Positions 53,297 through 63,424 of a stretch of DNA of 64,000 nucleotides are shown piece after piece. The notes under the pieces are model-generated. The model did no database searches and had not been told where the DNA came from. It saw only the letters and a list, made by a program, of their open reading frames with translations. The stretch is taken from contig JAKQNR010000019.1 in NCBI GenBank assembly GCA_029565685.1, positions 1 to 64,000 on the forward strand, read 5' to 3'. Position 1 is the stretch's first letter. Each line of letters starts with the position of its first letter. This DNA comes from a bacterium (lineage in GTDB: Bacteria > Zhuqueibacterota > Zhuqueibacteria > Residuimicrobiales > Residuimicrobiaceae). The translations under genes and the position numbers were made by a program.

Positions 53297-55183
53297 CTAG
53301 CGTTGACGCCGCTTGAACAGGCGATACAGTTCCAATTGATGTTTCAGAGTAATTTCGTTTTTCTTGTACAGCTGCTCGACCAGGTTCGGCCCAAGCAAAA
53401 AGATGTCCTCTTCCGCCGGCGTCGGCGCGGTCCACACCAACGTTTCTTTGGTCGACTCGAGCAGGCGGATGAGTTCCAAGGTGTTGTCCACATCATGACG
53501 GGTGATGTTTTGGATCTCCATGAGCAGCTGGTCGCCGTCCATGGGATAATAATTGTCCTCTTTGGGAGGAGTGGCGTAATCCGCACGATCGAGTATGTCC
53601 TGGTACTGGATGGTATAGAGCGCATTGCGATAAAAGCAGGCCAGCACTTTGAGCCGCGTCTGCAGCAGAGCCAACTCTTTGGGCAGGCCGTTTTTGCGCA
53701 GCGTCTCAAGCTCATCGATGGCGGCTTGCAGATGACCGGCGGCCTGGGAGAAAAAATTGCCCGCGATCATAGAACCGGAAAAACCGTTGATGATCTCGAA
53801 TCCTTGAATGTTCATCAGATCCGCCGCCTCTTCTTCCGAGTTGGCCTGGAACTGAAATTTACGATAATAATCTTTTTCCTCCGCCGTCAACTCCATCGGG
53901 AACGGCACCAACGGCCGGGTGATCCAGCGCTGGTTCACCGTAGCCACGAGCATCAGCGGATCGCCGCTCATAGCGCGGATATTGTGCACAGCGCGGGATA
54001 TTTTTTCCCACACGCTCATAAGCACATCCGCATATTCGACCCCGCCTTGCGCCAGCGCGACCTGATGGATGTTCTCCATCCTGCCGGCGACATCGGTTCT
54101 CGGATTTTTACGGAACTGCTCCAACAGGCCGACAAATTCCGGATAATCCAAATAATCGAAAGTAACCGTCAGGTTCGCCGAAGGATCCTTGCCCGCCTCC
54201 TGCAGCTGTTCGGCGATGCGAAAAACCTGCGGAATACCGGGAATGGGGCCCACCCCGTTGTCATAATACGGGTAGCCGATTAAACGGTTCGGCACCACGC
54301 TGTTGCGCGTTTTGTTGTTGAGCGATTGACCCTCCTGCAGCGCCGGGATCACCGAAGCGATCTCCGCCTGAGAGATGTATCCTGAGCCATAGTACATGGA
54401 CACCTCAGCGGTCAATCCGGCCTCTTTGGCGCCCGCTTGAATCGTCGACATAAAACCGGTCACGCGGTCCGCATAGGAGCGCTGTTCACACCAGGCGGGT
54501 CCGTTCTGTCCGGGATAGAGGCTGACGCTCCAGCAGATGCCGCCGCCGGAATCATTCGTCAGCAGATTGAACCATTCAATAGGCGCGTGACGGCACAACT
54601 CGGCCACCGCTTTGCGGTACATCTCAAGCACCTGGGGATTATCGATGCAGGGGGCATAGTAAGTGTGGCGCGCCCGGCGCGGATGTTCGCAGCGCGGTCC
54701 ACGCCACTCGGGATGTGCCTGAAAAACCGCCTCCGGCAGCCAGGCCGGCTCTTTGCCGGTGTAGGCTGCTTTCAGGCCGAGTTCTTTGAGGATGGCGCAG
54801 CGCTGGGTCACCATTTGCAGGTTTTTGCGTGCATACTCGGCCGGCAGGTACTCTTTCAGTTCCGGCGGGACCACTACCTTAAAAATCGTTGAAAGCAGCA
54901 TTCCCCAGTTCGGATAAGGATCATTCCGGTCCAAATCCCATTGCCACATGCTCTTGGGCAGATCGCTTATGGACACATGGGTGGCGCCCAGGCGGGCGGC
55001 TTGCTGCGCAAAGGCACGAAACTCTTCCAATGTATTGGTGGGACAGGTAAAGATGATTTTTCGTTTTTGGGTCATTCTTTCAGCTCCTTGTGAGTAAGGG
55101 TTCTCAGGGGCGGATACGCCGTTCTGCAGCGGCGGCAGAAAAAAGACGATCCATAGCAAAACACGCAGACATTTCAATCTCAT
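53297..55183 (-). CDS. Secreted protein, probable glycoside-hydrolase-like TIM barrel (family not recognised)
   Basis: 628 residues with a signal peptide (LRVLLWIVFFLPPLQNGVSA). The chain begins IIFTCPTNTLEEFRAFAQQA and ATHVSISDLPK, like the first strands of an (alpha/beta)8 barrel, with WFNLLTNDSGGG, VTFDYLDYPEFVG and ENIHQVALAQGGVEYADVL at later strands. Some acidic residues (Asp in TNDSGGG and FDYLDY) could be catalytic. A helical C-terminal part (~480-628; ELETLRKNGLPKELALLQTR) follows. It lies divergently from the symporter gene, which suits a secreted sugar-releasing enzyme, but this is inference. Confidence 0.6.
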   Translation of the reverse strand: MRLKCLRVLLWIVFFLPPLQNGVSAPENPYSQGAERMTQKRKIIFTCPTNTLEEFRAFAQQAARLGATHVSISDLPKSMWQWDLDRNDPYPNWGMLLSTIFKVVVPPELKEYLPAEYARKNLQMVTQRCAILKELGLKAAYTGKEPAWLPEAVFQAHPEWRGPRCEHPRRARHTYYAPCIDNPQVLEMYRKAVAELCRHAPIEWFNLLTNDSGGGICWSVSLYPGQNGPAWCEQRSYADRVTGFMSTIQAGAKEAGLTAEVSMYYGSGYISQAEIASVIPALQEGQSLNNKTRNSVVPNRLIGYPYYDNGVGPIPGIPQVFRIAEQLQEAGKDPSANLTVTFDYLDYPEFVGLLEQFRKNPRTDVAGRMENIHQVALAQGGVEYADVLMSVWEKISRAVHNIRAMSGDPLMLVATVNQRWITRPLVPFPMELTAEEKDYYRKFQFQANSEEEAADLMNIQGFEIINGFSGSMIAGNFFSQAAGHLQAAIDELETLRKNGLPKELALLQTRLKVLACFYRNALYTIQYQDILDRADYATPPKEDNYYPMDGDQLLMEIQNITRHDVDNTLELIRLLESTKETLVWTAPTPAEEDIFLLGPNLVEQLYKKNEITLKHQLELYRLFKRRQR

Positions 55184-55306
55184 TCTCGACGAGGCTCCAT
55201 AGTCATGAAATGAAATTGCTTTGGTTTTTCAAATAGAAGTTAATACATTTTACGATTAAATCAAGTGCAGGTTTGGCAGTCTCTCTGGGCAAAGGAAAAA
55301 TGAGCC

Positions 55307-57100
55307 ATGCAGTTGACCGCGATCGACTGGACGATCATCGCCGCCTATTTTCTTTTCAACCTGGCCATCGGCCTCTTTTACCGTAAGAAAGCGACCGGAA
55401 GCGTGAACGATTATTTCATCTCCGGCCGCCGGGTTTCCTGGTGGCTCGCCGGCACTTCCATGGTGGCCACCACCTTTGCCGCAGACACGCCGTTGGCGGT
55501 AACCGGGCTGGTCGCCCGCAACGGCATCGCCGGCAACTGGATTTGGTGGTGCATGGTTTTCAGCGGCATGCTCACGGTATTCTTTTACGCCAAGCTCTGG
55601 CGCCGCGCCGGCGTGATGACCGATGTGGAATTCGCCGAGATCCGTTATGCCGGCAAACCAGCGGCCTTTTTGCGCGGATTCCGCGCCCTCTACCTCGGCC
55701 TGCCCGTCAACCTCATAATCCTTGGCTGGGTGAACCTGGCCATGATCAAAATTCTCACCCTGATTCTGGACGTGGACAAGATTCATGCGATTGTCATCTG
55801 CCTCGCCATTATGGCGCTGACCGCTTCCATCTCCACCCTTTCCGGTCTGTGGGGCGTACTGGTGATGGATCTGTTCCAATTTGTCCTCAAGATGGGCATG
55901 GTCATCGCTCTGGCGGTTTTCGCCGTGCAGGCAGTGGGCGGCATGAGCGGCCTCAAGGCCCATTTGGCGCAGATCGATATTGCGCGAAATGCAACCGGCG
56001 GAGCCACAGGATCGGTGATGTCCTTCACTCCGGATCTCAACTCCGCCTGGATGCCGATGATCACCTTTTTAGTGTACATCGCCGTCAACTGGTGGGCCAC
56101 CTGGTATCCCGGCGCAGAGCCGGGCGGCGGCGGGTATGTCGCCCAGCGCATCTTTTCCGCGAAAGACGAAAAACATTCCCTCCTCGCCACCTTCTGGTTT
56201 AATATCGCTCATTTTGCCATCCGTCCCTGGCCGTGGATTCTTGTGGCGCTGGTGGCCATGGTGCGCTTTCACAACGACCCGGCCTTTATGCACGACCCGG
56301 AATCCGGCTATATCCGCATCATGCTCTTGGATCTGCCGGTTTCTCTGCGCGGACTGATGGTGGCTGCCTTTGCAGCGGCCTATATGTCCACCATCGGCAC
56401 GCAACTGAATTGGGGCGCCTCCTATCTGGTGAACGACGTTTACCGCCGTTTTCTGATGCAGAAACAGACGGAAGAGCACTATGTCGTCATCTCCCAAATC
56501 ACCACAGTCATCCTGATGCTGTTGTCCGCTGTCGTTTCTTTTTACATGGACTCTATCGCTAACGCATGGAAGTTCCTCATCATGCTTGGCGCCGGCACTG
56601 GCTTGGTTTATATTCTACGCTGGTTCTGGTGGCGCATCAACGCCTGGAGCGAGGTATCGGCCCTGCTTGGTGCTTTCGTCACCTCTCTGGTGCTGCAGTT
56701 CGTCTTCAAGCTCAACGGCGACGAGGCCGAACCGTTCGCCTATGGCGTGCTGATCACCACCGGGGTCACCACTGTGATCTGGCTGGTCACAACCTGGCTC
56801 ACCCGTCCGGAACCAGAGTCGGTTCTTTTAGCCTTTTATCGTCGAGTAAGACCATCCGCCCGGCTGTGGAAACCGGTTGCCGAAAAAGCCCGAGATATCA
56901 AACCGCAGAAGGACGGCCTTTTCAATCTGTTGAACTGGATCCTCGGCTGCGCGTTGATCTACCTGGCGCTGTTCGGCGTCGGCCATCTTATTTTCGCACG
57001 ATGGACCCTAGGGGGGCTCTTTTTGGCATTGGCGGCTTTGGCCTTTATCTGGATCTACCGAAACCTGTCCGTCAAAGGCTGGGAAACGCTCAGCCGGTAA
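55307..57100 (+). CDS. Sodium:solute symporter (SSS family)
   Basis: 597 residues with about 13 hydrophobic segments. The opening DWTIIAAYFLFNLAIGLFYRKK, then FISGRRVSWWLAGTSMVAT and FAADTPLAV, is typical of SSS proteins, and WVNLAMIKI to MALTASISTLSGLWGVLVMD forms the next helices. These carriers use sodium to import sugars, amino acids or vitamins; given the neighbourhood, a sugar is likely. Start at 55307 has AAAGGA ten bases upstream. Followed 35 bases later by the M16 protease gene. Confidence 0.92.
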   Translation: MQLTAIDWTIIAAYFLFNLAIGLFYRKKATGSVNDYFISGRRVSWWLAGTSMVATTFAADTPLAVTGLVARNGIAGNWIWWCMVFSGMLTVFFYAKLWRRAGVMTDVEFAEIRYAGKPAAFLRGFRALYLGLPVNLIILGWVNLAMIKILTLILDVDKIHAIVICLAIMALTASISTLSGLWGVLVMDLFQFVLKMGMVIALAVFAVQAVGGMSGLKAHLAQIDIARNATGGATGSVMSFTPDLNSAWMPMITFLVYIAVNWWATWYPGAEPGGGGYVAQRIFSAKDEKHSLLATFWFNIAHFAIRPWPWILVALVAMVRFHNDPAFMHDPESGYIRIMLLDLPVSLRGLMVAAFAAAYMSTIGTQLNWGASYLVNDVYRRFLMQKQTEEHYVVISQITTVILMLLSAVVSFYMDSIANAWKFLIMLGAGTGLVYILRWFWWRINAWSEVSALLGAFVTSLVLQFVFKLNGDEAEPFAYGVLITTGVTTVIWLVTTWLTRPEPESVLLAFYRRVRPSARLWKPVAEKARDIKPQKDGLFNLLNWILGCALIYLALFGVGHLIFARWTLGGLFLALAALAFIWIYRNLSVKGWETLSR

Positions 57101-57135
57101 ACCGCTGTCTCAGAAATCACTAGCAAGGAGGCTTC

Positions 57136-59871
57136 ATGCTGCGCACCAAGCTCCCTTTTTTTATCACCTATTTCAGCCTTTTCTGTCTGGTTCTTTCTCT
57201 CTGGGCGCAAAGCGACATTGAAATCCCTTTCAGCAAATTCGTTCTTAAAAACGGATTGACCCTGATCGTCCACGAGGATCACAAGGCCCCCATCGTTGCG
57301 GTGAACGTCTGGTACCATGTGGGTTCAAAAAATGAAAAGCCCGGCCGAACCGGTTTTGCCCATCTCTTTGAACACCTCATGTTCAACGGCAGCGAGCACT
57401 TTAATTCGGATTATTTCAAAGTGCTGGAAAAAATCGGCGCCACAGACCTGAACGGTACCACCAACAACGACCGCACCAACTATTTTCAAAACGTGCCGAC
57501 CTCAGCCCTGGACATCGCCCTGTGGATGGAATCAGACCGAATGGGCTGGCTGTTGGGCGCTATTGATCAAGCCAAGCTGGACGAACAGCGCGGCGTGGTG
57601 CAGAACGAAAAACGCCAGGGCGAAAACGAACCCTACGGTATGGTCGACGAGTTCATCGCCAAAGCCACCTATCCGCAGGGCCATCCGTACTCATGGACCG
57701 TCATCGGTTCCATGGAGGATCTTTCCGCCGCTTCCCTGGAGGATGTTCACGAATGGTTCAAGTCCTATTACGGCGCTGCCAACGCCGTGCTGGTTGTGGC
57801 CGGCGACATCGACCCGCAGACCGCCAAAGCCAAAGTGGAAAAATATTTCAGCGACATCCCTTCAGGCCCTCCTGTGGCTAAATTCACCGCCTGGCCGGCG
57901 AAACGAACAGGCGTTCAGAGACAATTCATGCACGACCGCGTGCCCCAAGCGCGAATCTTTAAAGTGTGGAATGTGCCCGAGTGGACCTCCAAGGACCTGG
58001 TCTTTCTCGATCTCGCCAGCGATATTTTGGCCTCAGGCAAGACCAGCCGGCTGTACCGCCGCCTGGTGTATCAGGATCAGATCGCCACACAGGTTCACGC
58101 AGCCATCGACAAGCGAGAGATCGCCGGACAGTTTTATCTCGATGCCTCAGCCAAACCCGGTGTGGAACTGGCCCGAGTCGAACACGCCTTGGATGAAGAG
58201 CTGGCTCTTTTTCTGCAAAAAGGCCCGCGGGCCGAAGAACTGGAACGGATTAAAACCCAGTACCTAGCCGGCTTTGTCCGCGGCAGCGAACGCATCGGCG
58301 GCTTTGGCGGCAAATCCGATATCCTGGCCAGCAACGAGGTGTATGCCGGCGATCCCGCATTCTATAAAACCATACTCCAGACCGTGCAGCAAGCCACCGT
58401 GGAACAGGTCTGGCAGGCGGCCAAGACCTGGCTCAGCGATGGCGTCTATGTTTTGGAGGTGGAACCGTTCGAAAAGTTTGAGACCGCCGCCGAAGGTGCA
58501 GATCGCAGCCGAGTCCCCGCGGCCCTGGAACCGCCAAAGGCGAAATTTCCGGCCCTGCAGCGCACCACCCTGAGCAACGGATTGGCCGTGCTCTTGGCGG
58601 AACGCGCCACGATCCCTGTGGTTCAGTTCAATCTCCTCGTTGACGCCGGCTATGCAGCAGACCAATTCGCCAAACCCGGGACCAGCAAGCTGGCGATGAG
58701 CGTGATCGATGAGGGTACGGCCAAACGCGATGCGCTGCAGATCAGCGAAGAACTGGATGGTCTGGCCGCGCACCTCAGAACCGGCTCCGGATTGGACATG
58801 TCTTCCATCTCTTTAAACACTTTGAAAGCCAATATGGAAAAATCGTTGGAGATCTTTAGCGATGTGATTCTAAATCCGACTTTTCCTGAAATAGAATTTT
58901 CCCGATTGCAAAAGCAGCAGCTGGCAGAGATCAAGCAGGAGAAAGCCTCCCCTCTTTCCATGGCCTACCGCGTGTTGCCCGGCCTGCTCTACGGCCAGTC
59001 GCACGCCTATGGCCATCCTTTGACCGGTTCGGGCAGCGAAGCCTCGGTGAACAGCATCACACGACAGGACCTGATCCGCTATCACCAGACTTGGGTGAGA
59101 CCCAACAACGCCACCTTGATTGTTGTGGGCGATGTTCGAATGGCCGAGGTGAAGCCTTTGCTGGAAAGCTGTTTCAAAGGCTGGAAATCCGCAGCCGTAC
59201 CGAAAAAGAATCTTGATCGCGTACAACCGGCGGACCGTTCCATTGTCTGCCTCCTGGACAAGCCCGGCAGCCGGCAATCTTTGGTGCTCGGCGCCAAGCT
59301 GGCGCCGCCGAAATCCGATCCCGATGACATCGCCATGGAGACCATGAACCTGATTCTCGGGGGCACTTTCACCTCGCGCATCAACATGAACATCCGTGAG
59401 GACAAACACTGGTCCTACGGCGCCCGTTCGCTGATCATGAACGCCAAAGGACAGAGGCCTTTTCTGGCCTATACGTCGGTGCAGTTGGACAAGACCAGGG
59501 AGACGGTGCAGGAGATCTTGAAAGAGTTTAAAGACCTTCTGGGCGCCAGACCGGCGACCGAAGAGGAATTGAACAGCGTGCAGGTGAATCGCGTCCAGGG
59601 ATTGTCCGGCCGCTGGGAAACGATGACCGCGGTGGCCAATTCCATCGGCGAACTGGTGACCTATGGATTGCCGGATTCCTACTATGAAACCTATGGCGAC
59701 CAGGTGAGAGCGGTCACCCTGAAGGACATCGCCACTGCAGCGAATAAAGTGCTCACCCCGCAGAACCTGATCTGGGTGGTGGTGGGCGACCGCAAACAAA
59801 TTGAAAGCCCATTGAAAGAACTGGGTTACGAGATCATCTGTCTGGACAGCGATGGCGCCGTCGTCCCATAG
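57136..59871 (+). CDS. M16-family zinc protease (two M16 domains)
   Basis: 911 residues, start ATG with AAGGAGG upstream. Signal peptide (ITYFSLFCLVLSLWAQ). The N-terminal M16 domain carries the inverted zinc motif HxxEH (FAHLFEHLMFNGSEHF) and the distal Glu in LDEQRGVVQNEKRQG. The C-terminal M16 domain (from ~470; FPALQRTTLSNGLAVLLAER) lacks the HxxEH motif, as in pitrilysin-type proteases where it is structural. Located in the periplasm or cell surface, where it degrades peptides or processes exported proteins. Confidence 0.95.
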   Translation: MLRTKLPFFITYFSLFCLVLSLWAQSDIEIPFSKFVLKNGLTLIVHEDHKAPIVAVNVWYHVGSKNEKPGRTGFAHLFEHLMFNGSEHFNSDYFKVLEKIGATDLNGTTNNDRTNYFQNVPTSALDIALWMESDRMGWLLGAIDQAKLDEQRGVVQNEKRQGENEPYGMVDEFIAKATYPQGHPYSWTVIGSMEDLSAASLEDVHEWFKSYYGAANAVLVVAGDIDPQTAKAKVEKYFSDIPSGPPVAKFTAWPAKRTGVQRQFMHDRVPQARIFKVWNVPEWTSKDLVFLDLASDILASGKTSRLYRRLVYQDQIATQVHAAIDKREIAGQFYLDASAKPGVELARVEHALDEELALFLQKGPRAEELERIKTQYLAGFVRGSERIGGFGGKSDILASNEVYAGDPAFYKTILQTVQQATVEQVWQAAKTWLSDGVYVLEVEPFEKFETAAEGADRSRVPAALEPPKAKFPALQRTTLSNGLAVLLAERATIPVVQFNLLVDAGYAADQFAKPGTSKLAMSVIDEGTAKRDALQISEELDGLAAHLRTGSGLDMSSISLNTLKANMEKSLEIFSDVILNPTFPEIEFSRLQKQQLAEIKQEKASPLSMAYRVLPGLLYGQSHAYGHPLTGSGSEASVNSITRQDLIRYHQTWVRPNNATLIVVGDVRMAEVKPLLESCFKGWKSAAVPKKNLDRVQPADRSIVCLLDKPGSRQSLVLGAKLAPPKSDPDDIAMETMNLILGGTFTSRINMNIREDKHWSYGARSLIMNAKGQRPFLAYTSVQLDKTRETVQEILKEFKDLLGARPATEEELNSVQVNRVQGLSGRWETMTAVANSIGELVTYGLPDSYYETYGDQVRAVTLKDIATAANKVLTPQNLIWVVVGDRKQIESPLKELGYEIICLDSDGAVVP

Positions 59872-59967
59872 CCGTTTTATTGGTTACGGTCAATCACACC
59901 ATTCATCTGGTTGAGGGAAACAGCAAAAGCCGTTTTCTCTCTCGACCGCGAAAAGAAAGAAAATTCC

Positions 59968-61365
59968 ATGAGCGAAAACAAGGCAAAACTATTGAGCGAT
60001 TCAAAAACCGCCAGATGGATCGCTCTCCTGATTGTGTCCTTTACCATGTTTGCCGGCTATCTGTTTGCCGATGCGATGGCCCCGCTTCAGGGGGTTTTGG
60101 AAAAACATCTGGGGTGGAGCGGCACTGAGTACGGCTGGTATACCGGCGCTTACGGCTGGTTCAACGTCTTTTTGTTTTTCCTGATCCTGGGTGGGATCAT
60201 TCTGGACAAGATGGGCGTTCGTTTTTCCGGCCTGATCGCCGCCTGCATCATGTTGTCCGGCACCGCGGTGAACTATTGGGCGATCACCACACGCAGTCTC
60301 GATGAGTCCACCTGGCGCATACTTCTCTGGACCTTTCCAGCGCAGGTGTGGGTGGCGGCTCTGGGATACGCCGTTTTCGGCGTCGGCGTTGAAATCGCCG
60401 GCATCACGGTGTCCAAAATCATCGTCAAATGGTTCAAAGGCCATGAGTTGGCGCTGGCCATGGGACTGCAGTTGGCTTTAGCGCGTCTGGGCACGGCACT
60501 GGCGCTTTCCACCGCCCTGCCCATTGCCATTGCCAGCAAAAGCCCGGCTACGCCGGTGTTCATCTGTCTGGTCATGCTCTTCCTCGGTCTGCTGGCCTTT
60601 ATCTTTTATACGTTCAAAGATAAGAAACTGGATGCATCCCTCGCCCAGTTGAACAGAAAAGAGAGCCATTCCAGCGAGGATGAGTTCCATCTGCGGGACA
60701 TCCTCAGCATTCTGCGCAACCGCGGCTGGTGGTACATCAGCATTCTGTGTGCGCTTTTCTACTCCGCGGTATTTCCTTTTCTCAAATATGCAACCTATTT
60801 CATGATCAATAAATTCGGCGTGGCGGAAAACTGGGCGGGCGCTATTCCAGGCCTGCTGCCGTTTGGCACGATCCTGCTGACGCCGTTTTTCGGCAACCTC
60901 TATGACCGCAAAGGCAAAGGCGCCAGCATCATGATCATCGGCTCGCTGCTGATCATCCTGGTGCATTTGCTTTTCGCTGTGCCGCTGTTGAACCACTGGT
61001 TTATCGCCATCCTGCTGATGATCGTGCTGGGCATCGGCTTCAGCCTGGTGCCCTCGGCCATGTGGCCCTCGGTCGCAAAGATCATTCCGGAAAAACAGTT
61101 GGGCACCGCCTTTGCGCTCATCTTTTGGCTGCAAAACGCCATCGCCCTGATGCTGGTCCCTGCCCTGATGGGGTGGGTGCTCGACCGATACTGCGTCACT
61201 GGCAGCGTTCTAGTGGATGGCAGTCAGGTGACCACTTATAACTATGCGCTGCCGATGATCCTGTTCATGCTCATCGGCATCACCTCGCTGGTCTTCGCCC
61301 TTTTGCTGAAACAGGAGGACAAGAAAAAAGGGTATGGTCTTGAACTGCCGAATATCAAAAAATGA
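59968..61365 (+). CDS. MFS transporter
   Basis: 465 residues from the ATG at 59968; the A/G-rich AAAGAAAG before it is a modest ribosome-binding site. Twelve transmembrane segments are apparent. Features include ILDKMGVRFSGLIAA after helix 2 (motif A-like), GVGVEIAGITVSKIIVKWF in helix 5 and LYDRKGKGASIMIIG at the start of the second half. It belongs to the general oxalate/nitrate-type or organic-anion MFS appearance, but the substrate cannot be told. It lies between the protease and esterase genes on the plus strand. Confidence 0.9.
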   Translation: MSENKAKLLSDSKTARWIALLIVSFTMFAGYLFADAMAPLQGVLEKHLGWSGTEYGWYTGAYGWFNVFLFFLILGGIILDKMGVRFSGLIAACIMLSGTAVNYWAITTRSLDESTWRILLWTFPAQVWVAALGYAVFGVGVEIAGITVSKIIVKWFKGHELALAMGLQLALARLGTALALSTALPIAIASKSPATPVFICLVMLFLGLLAFIFYTFKDKKLDASLAQLNRKESHSSEDEFHLRDILSILRNRGWWYISILCALFYSAVFPFLKYATYFMINKFGVAENWAGAIPGLLPFGTILLTPFFGNLYDRKGKGASIMIIGSLLIILVHLLFAVPLLNHWFIAILLMIVLGIGFSLVPSAMWPSVAKIIPEKQLGTAFALIFWLQNAIALMLVPALMGWVLDRYCVTGSVLVDGSQVTTYNYALPMILFMLIGITSLVFALLLKQEDKKKGYGLELPNIKK

Positions 61366-61405
61366 CGGTCGGTAAATACGCCGCTGTCTTGATACAGGAG
61401 GCATT

Positions 61406-63424
61406 ATGCGTGCAACTATTATTCAAATCGCACTGATAGGCATATTGATGATGATTACACAGAGCAACGCTCTGACCCTGCCTGCTATTTTTTCAGATCA
61501 CATGGTTCTTCAACAAAAATGCGCAGCACCTTTTTGGGGGCTGGCAGCAGCCGGAGAACAGGTGACGGTTTCGGCTGACTGGGGGAAATCCGCTCAGACG
61601 CAGGCTGACCCACAAGGCCGATGGCAGTTGCGTCTGCCGACCCCCAAGGCCGGAGGACCCTATCGCATCACGGTTCGCGCCGGCCGGGAAGAAAAAATGT
61701 TTTCCGACGTGCTGATCGGCGAGGTCTGGCTCTGTTCAGGCCAATCTAACATGGAGATGCCGCTGATGGGATGGCCGCCCCATGACTTGATCGAAGGCTC
61801 TGAGCAGGCGATTCGAAACGCTCATCTGCCCATGATCCGGTTATTCACCGTAGCCCACGCGGTCTCTGATGTGCCGCTCACCGACTGCTCCGGCGCCTGG
61901 TCGCGATGCAGTCCGCAGACGGCCGCAGGTTTCAGTGCCACCGCCTTCTTCTTCGGCCGTACGTTGAACGAAAAACTGAATATTCCCATCGGCCTGATTC
62001 ATTCCAGTTGGGGCGGCACACCGGCACAGTCCTGGACCAGCGCCGAATTTCTCCAGACCATGCCTGATTTCAAACCAATGATCGAAAAAATCGAACAGGG
62101 CAGGGGCATGACCGAACAATATCAGAAATGGTTGACGCAATTCTCCACCCTGAGTGTGGCGGATCGCCCTGAGGAGACCCGCTGGACGAAGCTGGATTTC
62201 AACGATGCCGCGTGCTGCAGGACGGACTTGGCCGACAGCGAGTGGCAAACCATGAACCTTCCGGTTTACTGGGAACAGACCGAGTTGGGCGAATTCGACG
62301 GCGCTGTCTGGTTCCGCAAAACCATCGAGCTTCCCGCCGAATGGGCCGGTAAGGAAGCCGTATTGGAACTCGGTCCCATAGACGACATGGATCGCACTTT
62401 TTTCAACGGCGAGCTGGTGGGCAGTCACGAAAAGGTGGGGTTCTGGCAGACCCCACGCACTTATACCATTCCCGCGTCTCTGTTGCGAGAGGGCAGAAAC
62501 GTCATAGCGGTCCGTTGCGTGGATAATTTAGGAGGCGGCGGCCTTTTCGGCAAACCTGAGCAGATGAGGCTGTACCTCCCATCCGCGCCGGAAAAAACGC
62601 TCAGTCTGGCCGGCGCATGGAAGTATCTGCCGGTGGCAGAATTCCGCAGTGGAATTTTTTATTTGTTTCCGCTGACCGGCAATATTTTTCAAACCCATCC
62701 TCAAGTACCGGTGCAGATTTCGGCCTATACGCCGACCTTTTTATACAATGCCATGATCGCCCCGTTGATCCCCTATGCCATCAGAGGCGCCATCTGGTAT
62801 CAGGGCGAATCCAACACCGGCAATCCACGCCAGTATCGCACCCTATTTCCATTGATGATCCAAAATTGGCGCCAGAACTGGGGCCTGGGCGATTTTCCGT
62901 TTTACTATGTCCAGATCGCTCCCTGGGAGTATGGCAAAGAAACCCGGTCACAGGAACTGCGGGACGTGCAGAGGCAATGCCTGGATGTGCCGAACAGCGG
63001 CATGGCAGTCACCCTGGATATCGGCAATCCGCAAAATATCCATCCCGCCAACAAGCTGGATGTCGGCCGGCGGCTGGCCTTATGGGCCTTGGCTAAAACC
63101 TATAAGAAAAAAATGGTCTTTTCGGGTCCTCTCTTTCAACGCATTCACATACAGGGGGATCAGATCAAAGTCTATTTCGATCATTGCGGCACAGGACTGG
63201 CGGCAGGCCCATCCGGGCTGCATCATTTCGAAATCGCCGGCGTCGACCGTCGTTTTTATCCGGCTCAAGCGAGCCTCGCCAAGAATCAAGTCATTGTAAC
63301 AGCCAAGGAGGTCAAGCACCCGGTTGCCGTGCGTTACGCTTGGAGCAACACCGCTGAGGCTTCGCTGTTCAACAAAGAGGGTCTTCCCGCCTCCTCTTTT
63401 CGCTCAGATGATTGGCCAGAGTGA
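61406..63424 (+). CDS. Sialate O-acetylesterase-family enzyme
   Basis: 672 residues, start with AGGAGG at five bases. Signal peptide (ATIIQIALIGILMMITQSNA). N-terminal beta domain (LPAIFSDHMVLQQKCAAPFW), then the SGNH-type esterase split by an inserted jelly-roll domain (~235-380; WFRKTIELPAEWAGKEAVLE). The Ser nucleophile lies in CSGQSNMEMP, GLIHSSWGGTPAQSW is the oxyanion block, and His in DIGNPQNIHPANKLDVGRR. Removes acetyl groups from sugars, not necessarily sialic acid. Its stop overlaps the start of the next gene (TGATG), so the two are coupled. Confidence 0.94.
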   Translation: MRATIIQIALIGILMMITQSNALTLPAIFSDHMVLQQKCAAPFWGLAAAGEQVTVSADWGKSAQTQADPQGRWQLRLPTPKAGGPYRITVRAGREEKMFSDVLIGEVWLCSGQSNMEMPLMGWPPHDLIEGSEQAIRNAHLPMIRLFTVAHAVSDVPLTDCSGAWSRCSPQTAAGFSATAFFFGRTLNEKLNIPIGLIHSSWGGTPAQSWTSAEFLQTMPDFKPMIEKIEQGRGMTEQYQKWLTQFSTLSVADRPEETRWTKLDFNDAACCRTDLADSEWQTMNLPVYWEQTELGEFDGAVWFRKTIELPAEWAGKEAVLELGPIDDMDRTFFNGELVGSHEKVGFWQTPRTYTIPASLLREGRNVIAVRCVDNLGGGGLFGKPEQMRLYLPSAPEKTLSLAGAWKYLPVAEFRSGIFYLFPLTGNIFQTHPQVPVQISAYTPTFLYNAMIAPLIPYAIRGAIWYQGESNTGNPRQYRTLFPLMIQNWRQNWGLGDFPFYYVQIAPWEYGKETRSQELRDVQRQCLDVPNSGMAVTLDIGNPQNIHPANKLDVGRRLALWALAKTYKKKMVFSGPLFQRIHIQGDQIKVYFDHCGTGLAAGPSGLHHFEIAGVDRRFYPAQASLAKNQVIVTAKEVKHPVAVRYAWSNTAEASLFNKEGLPASSFRSDDWPE

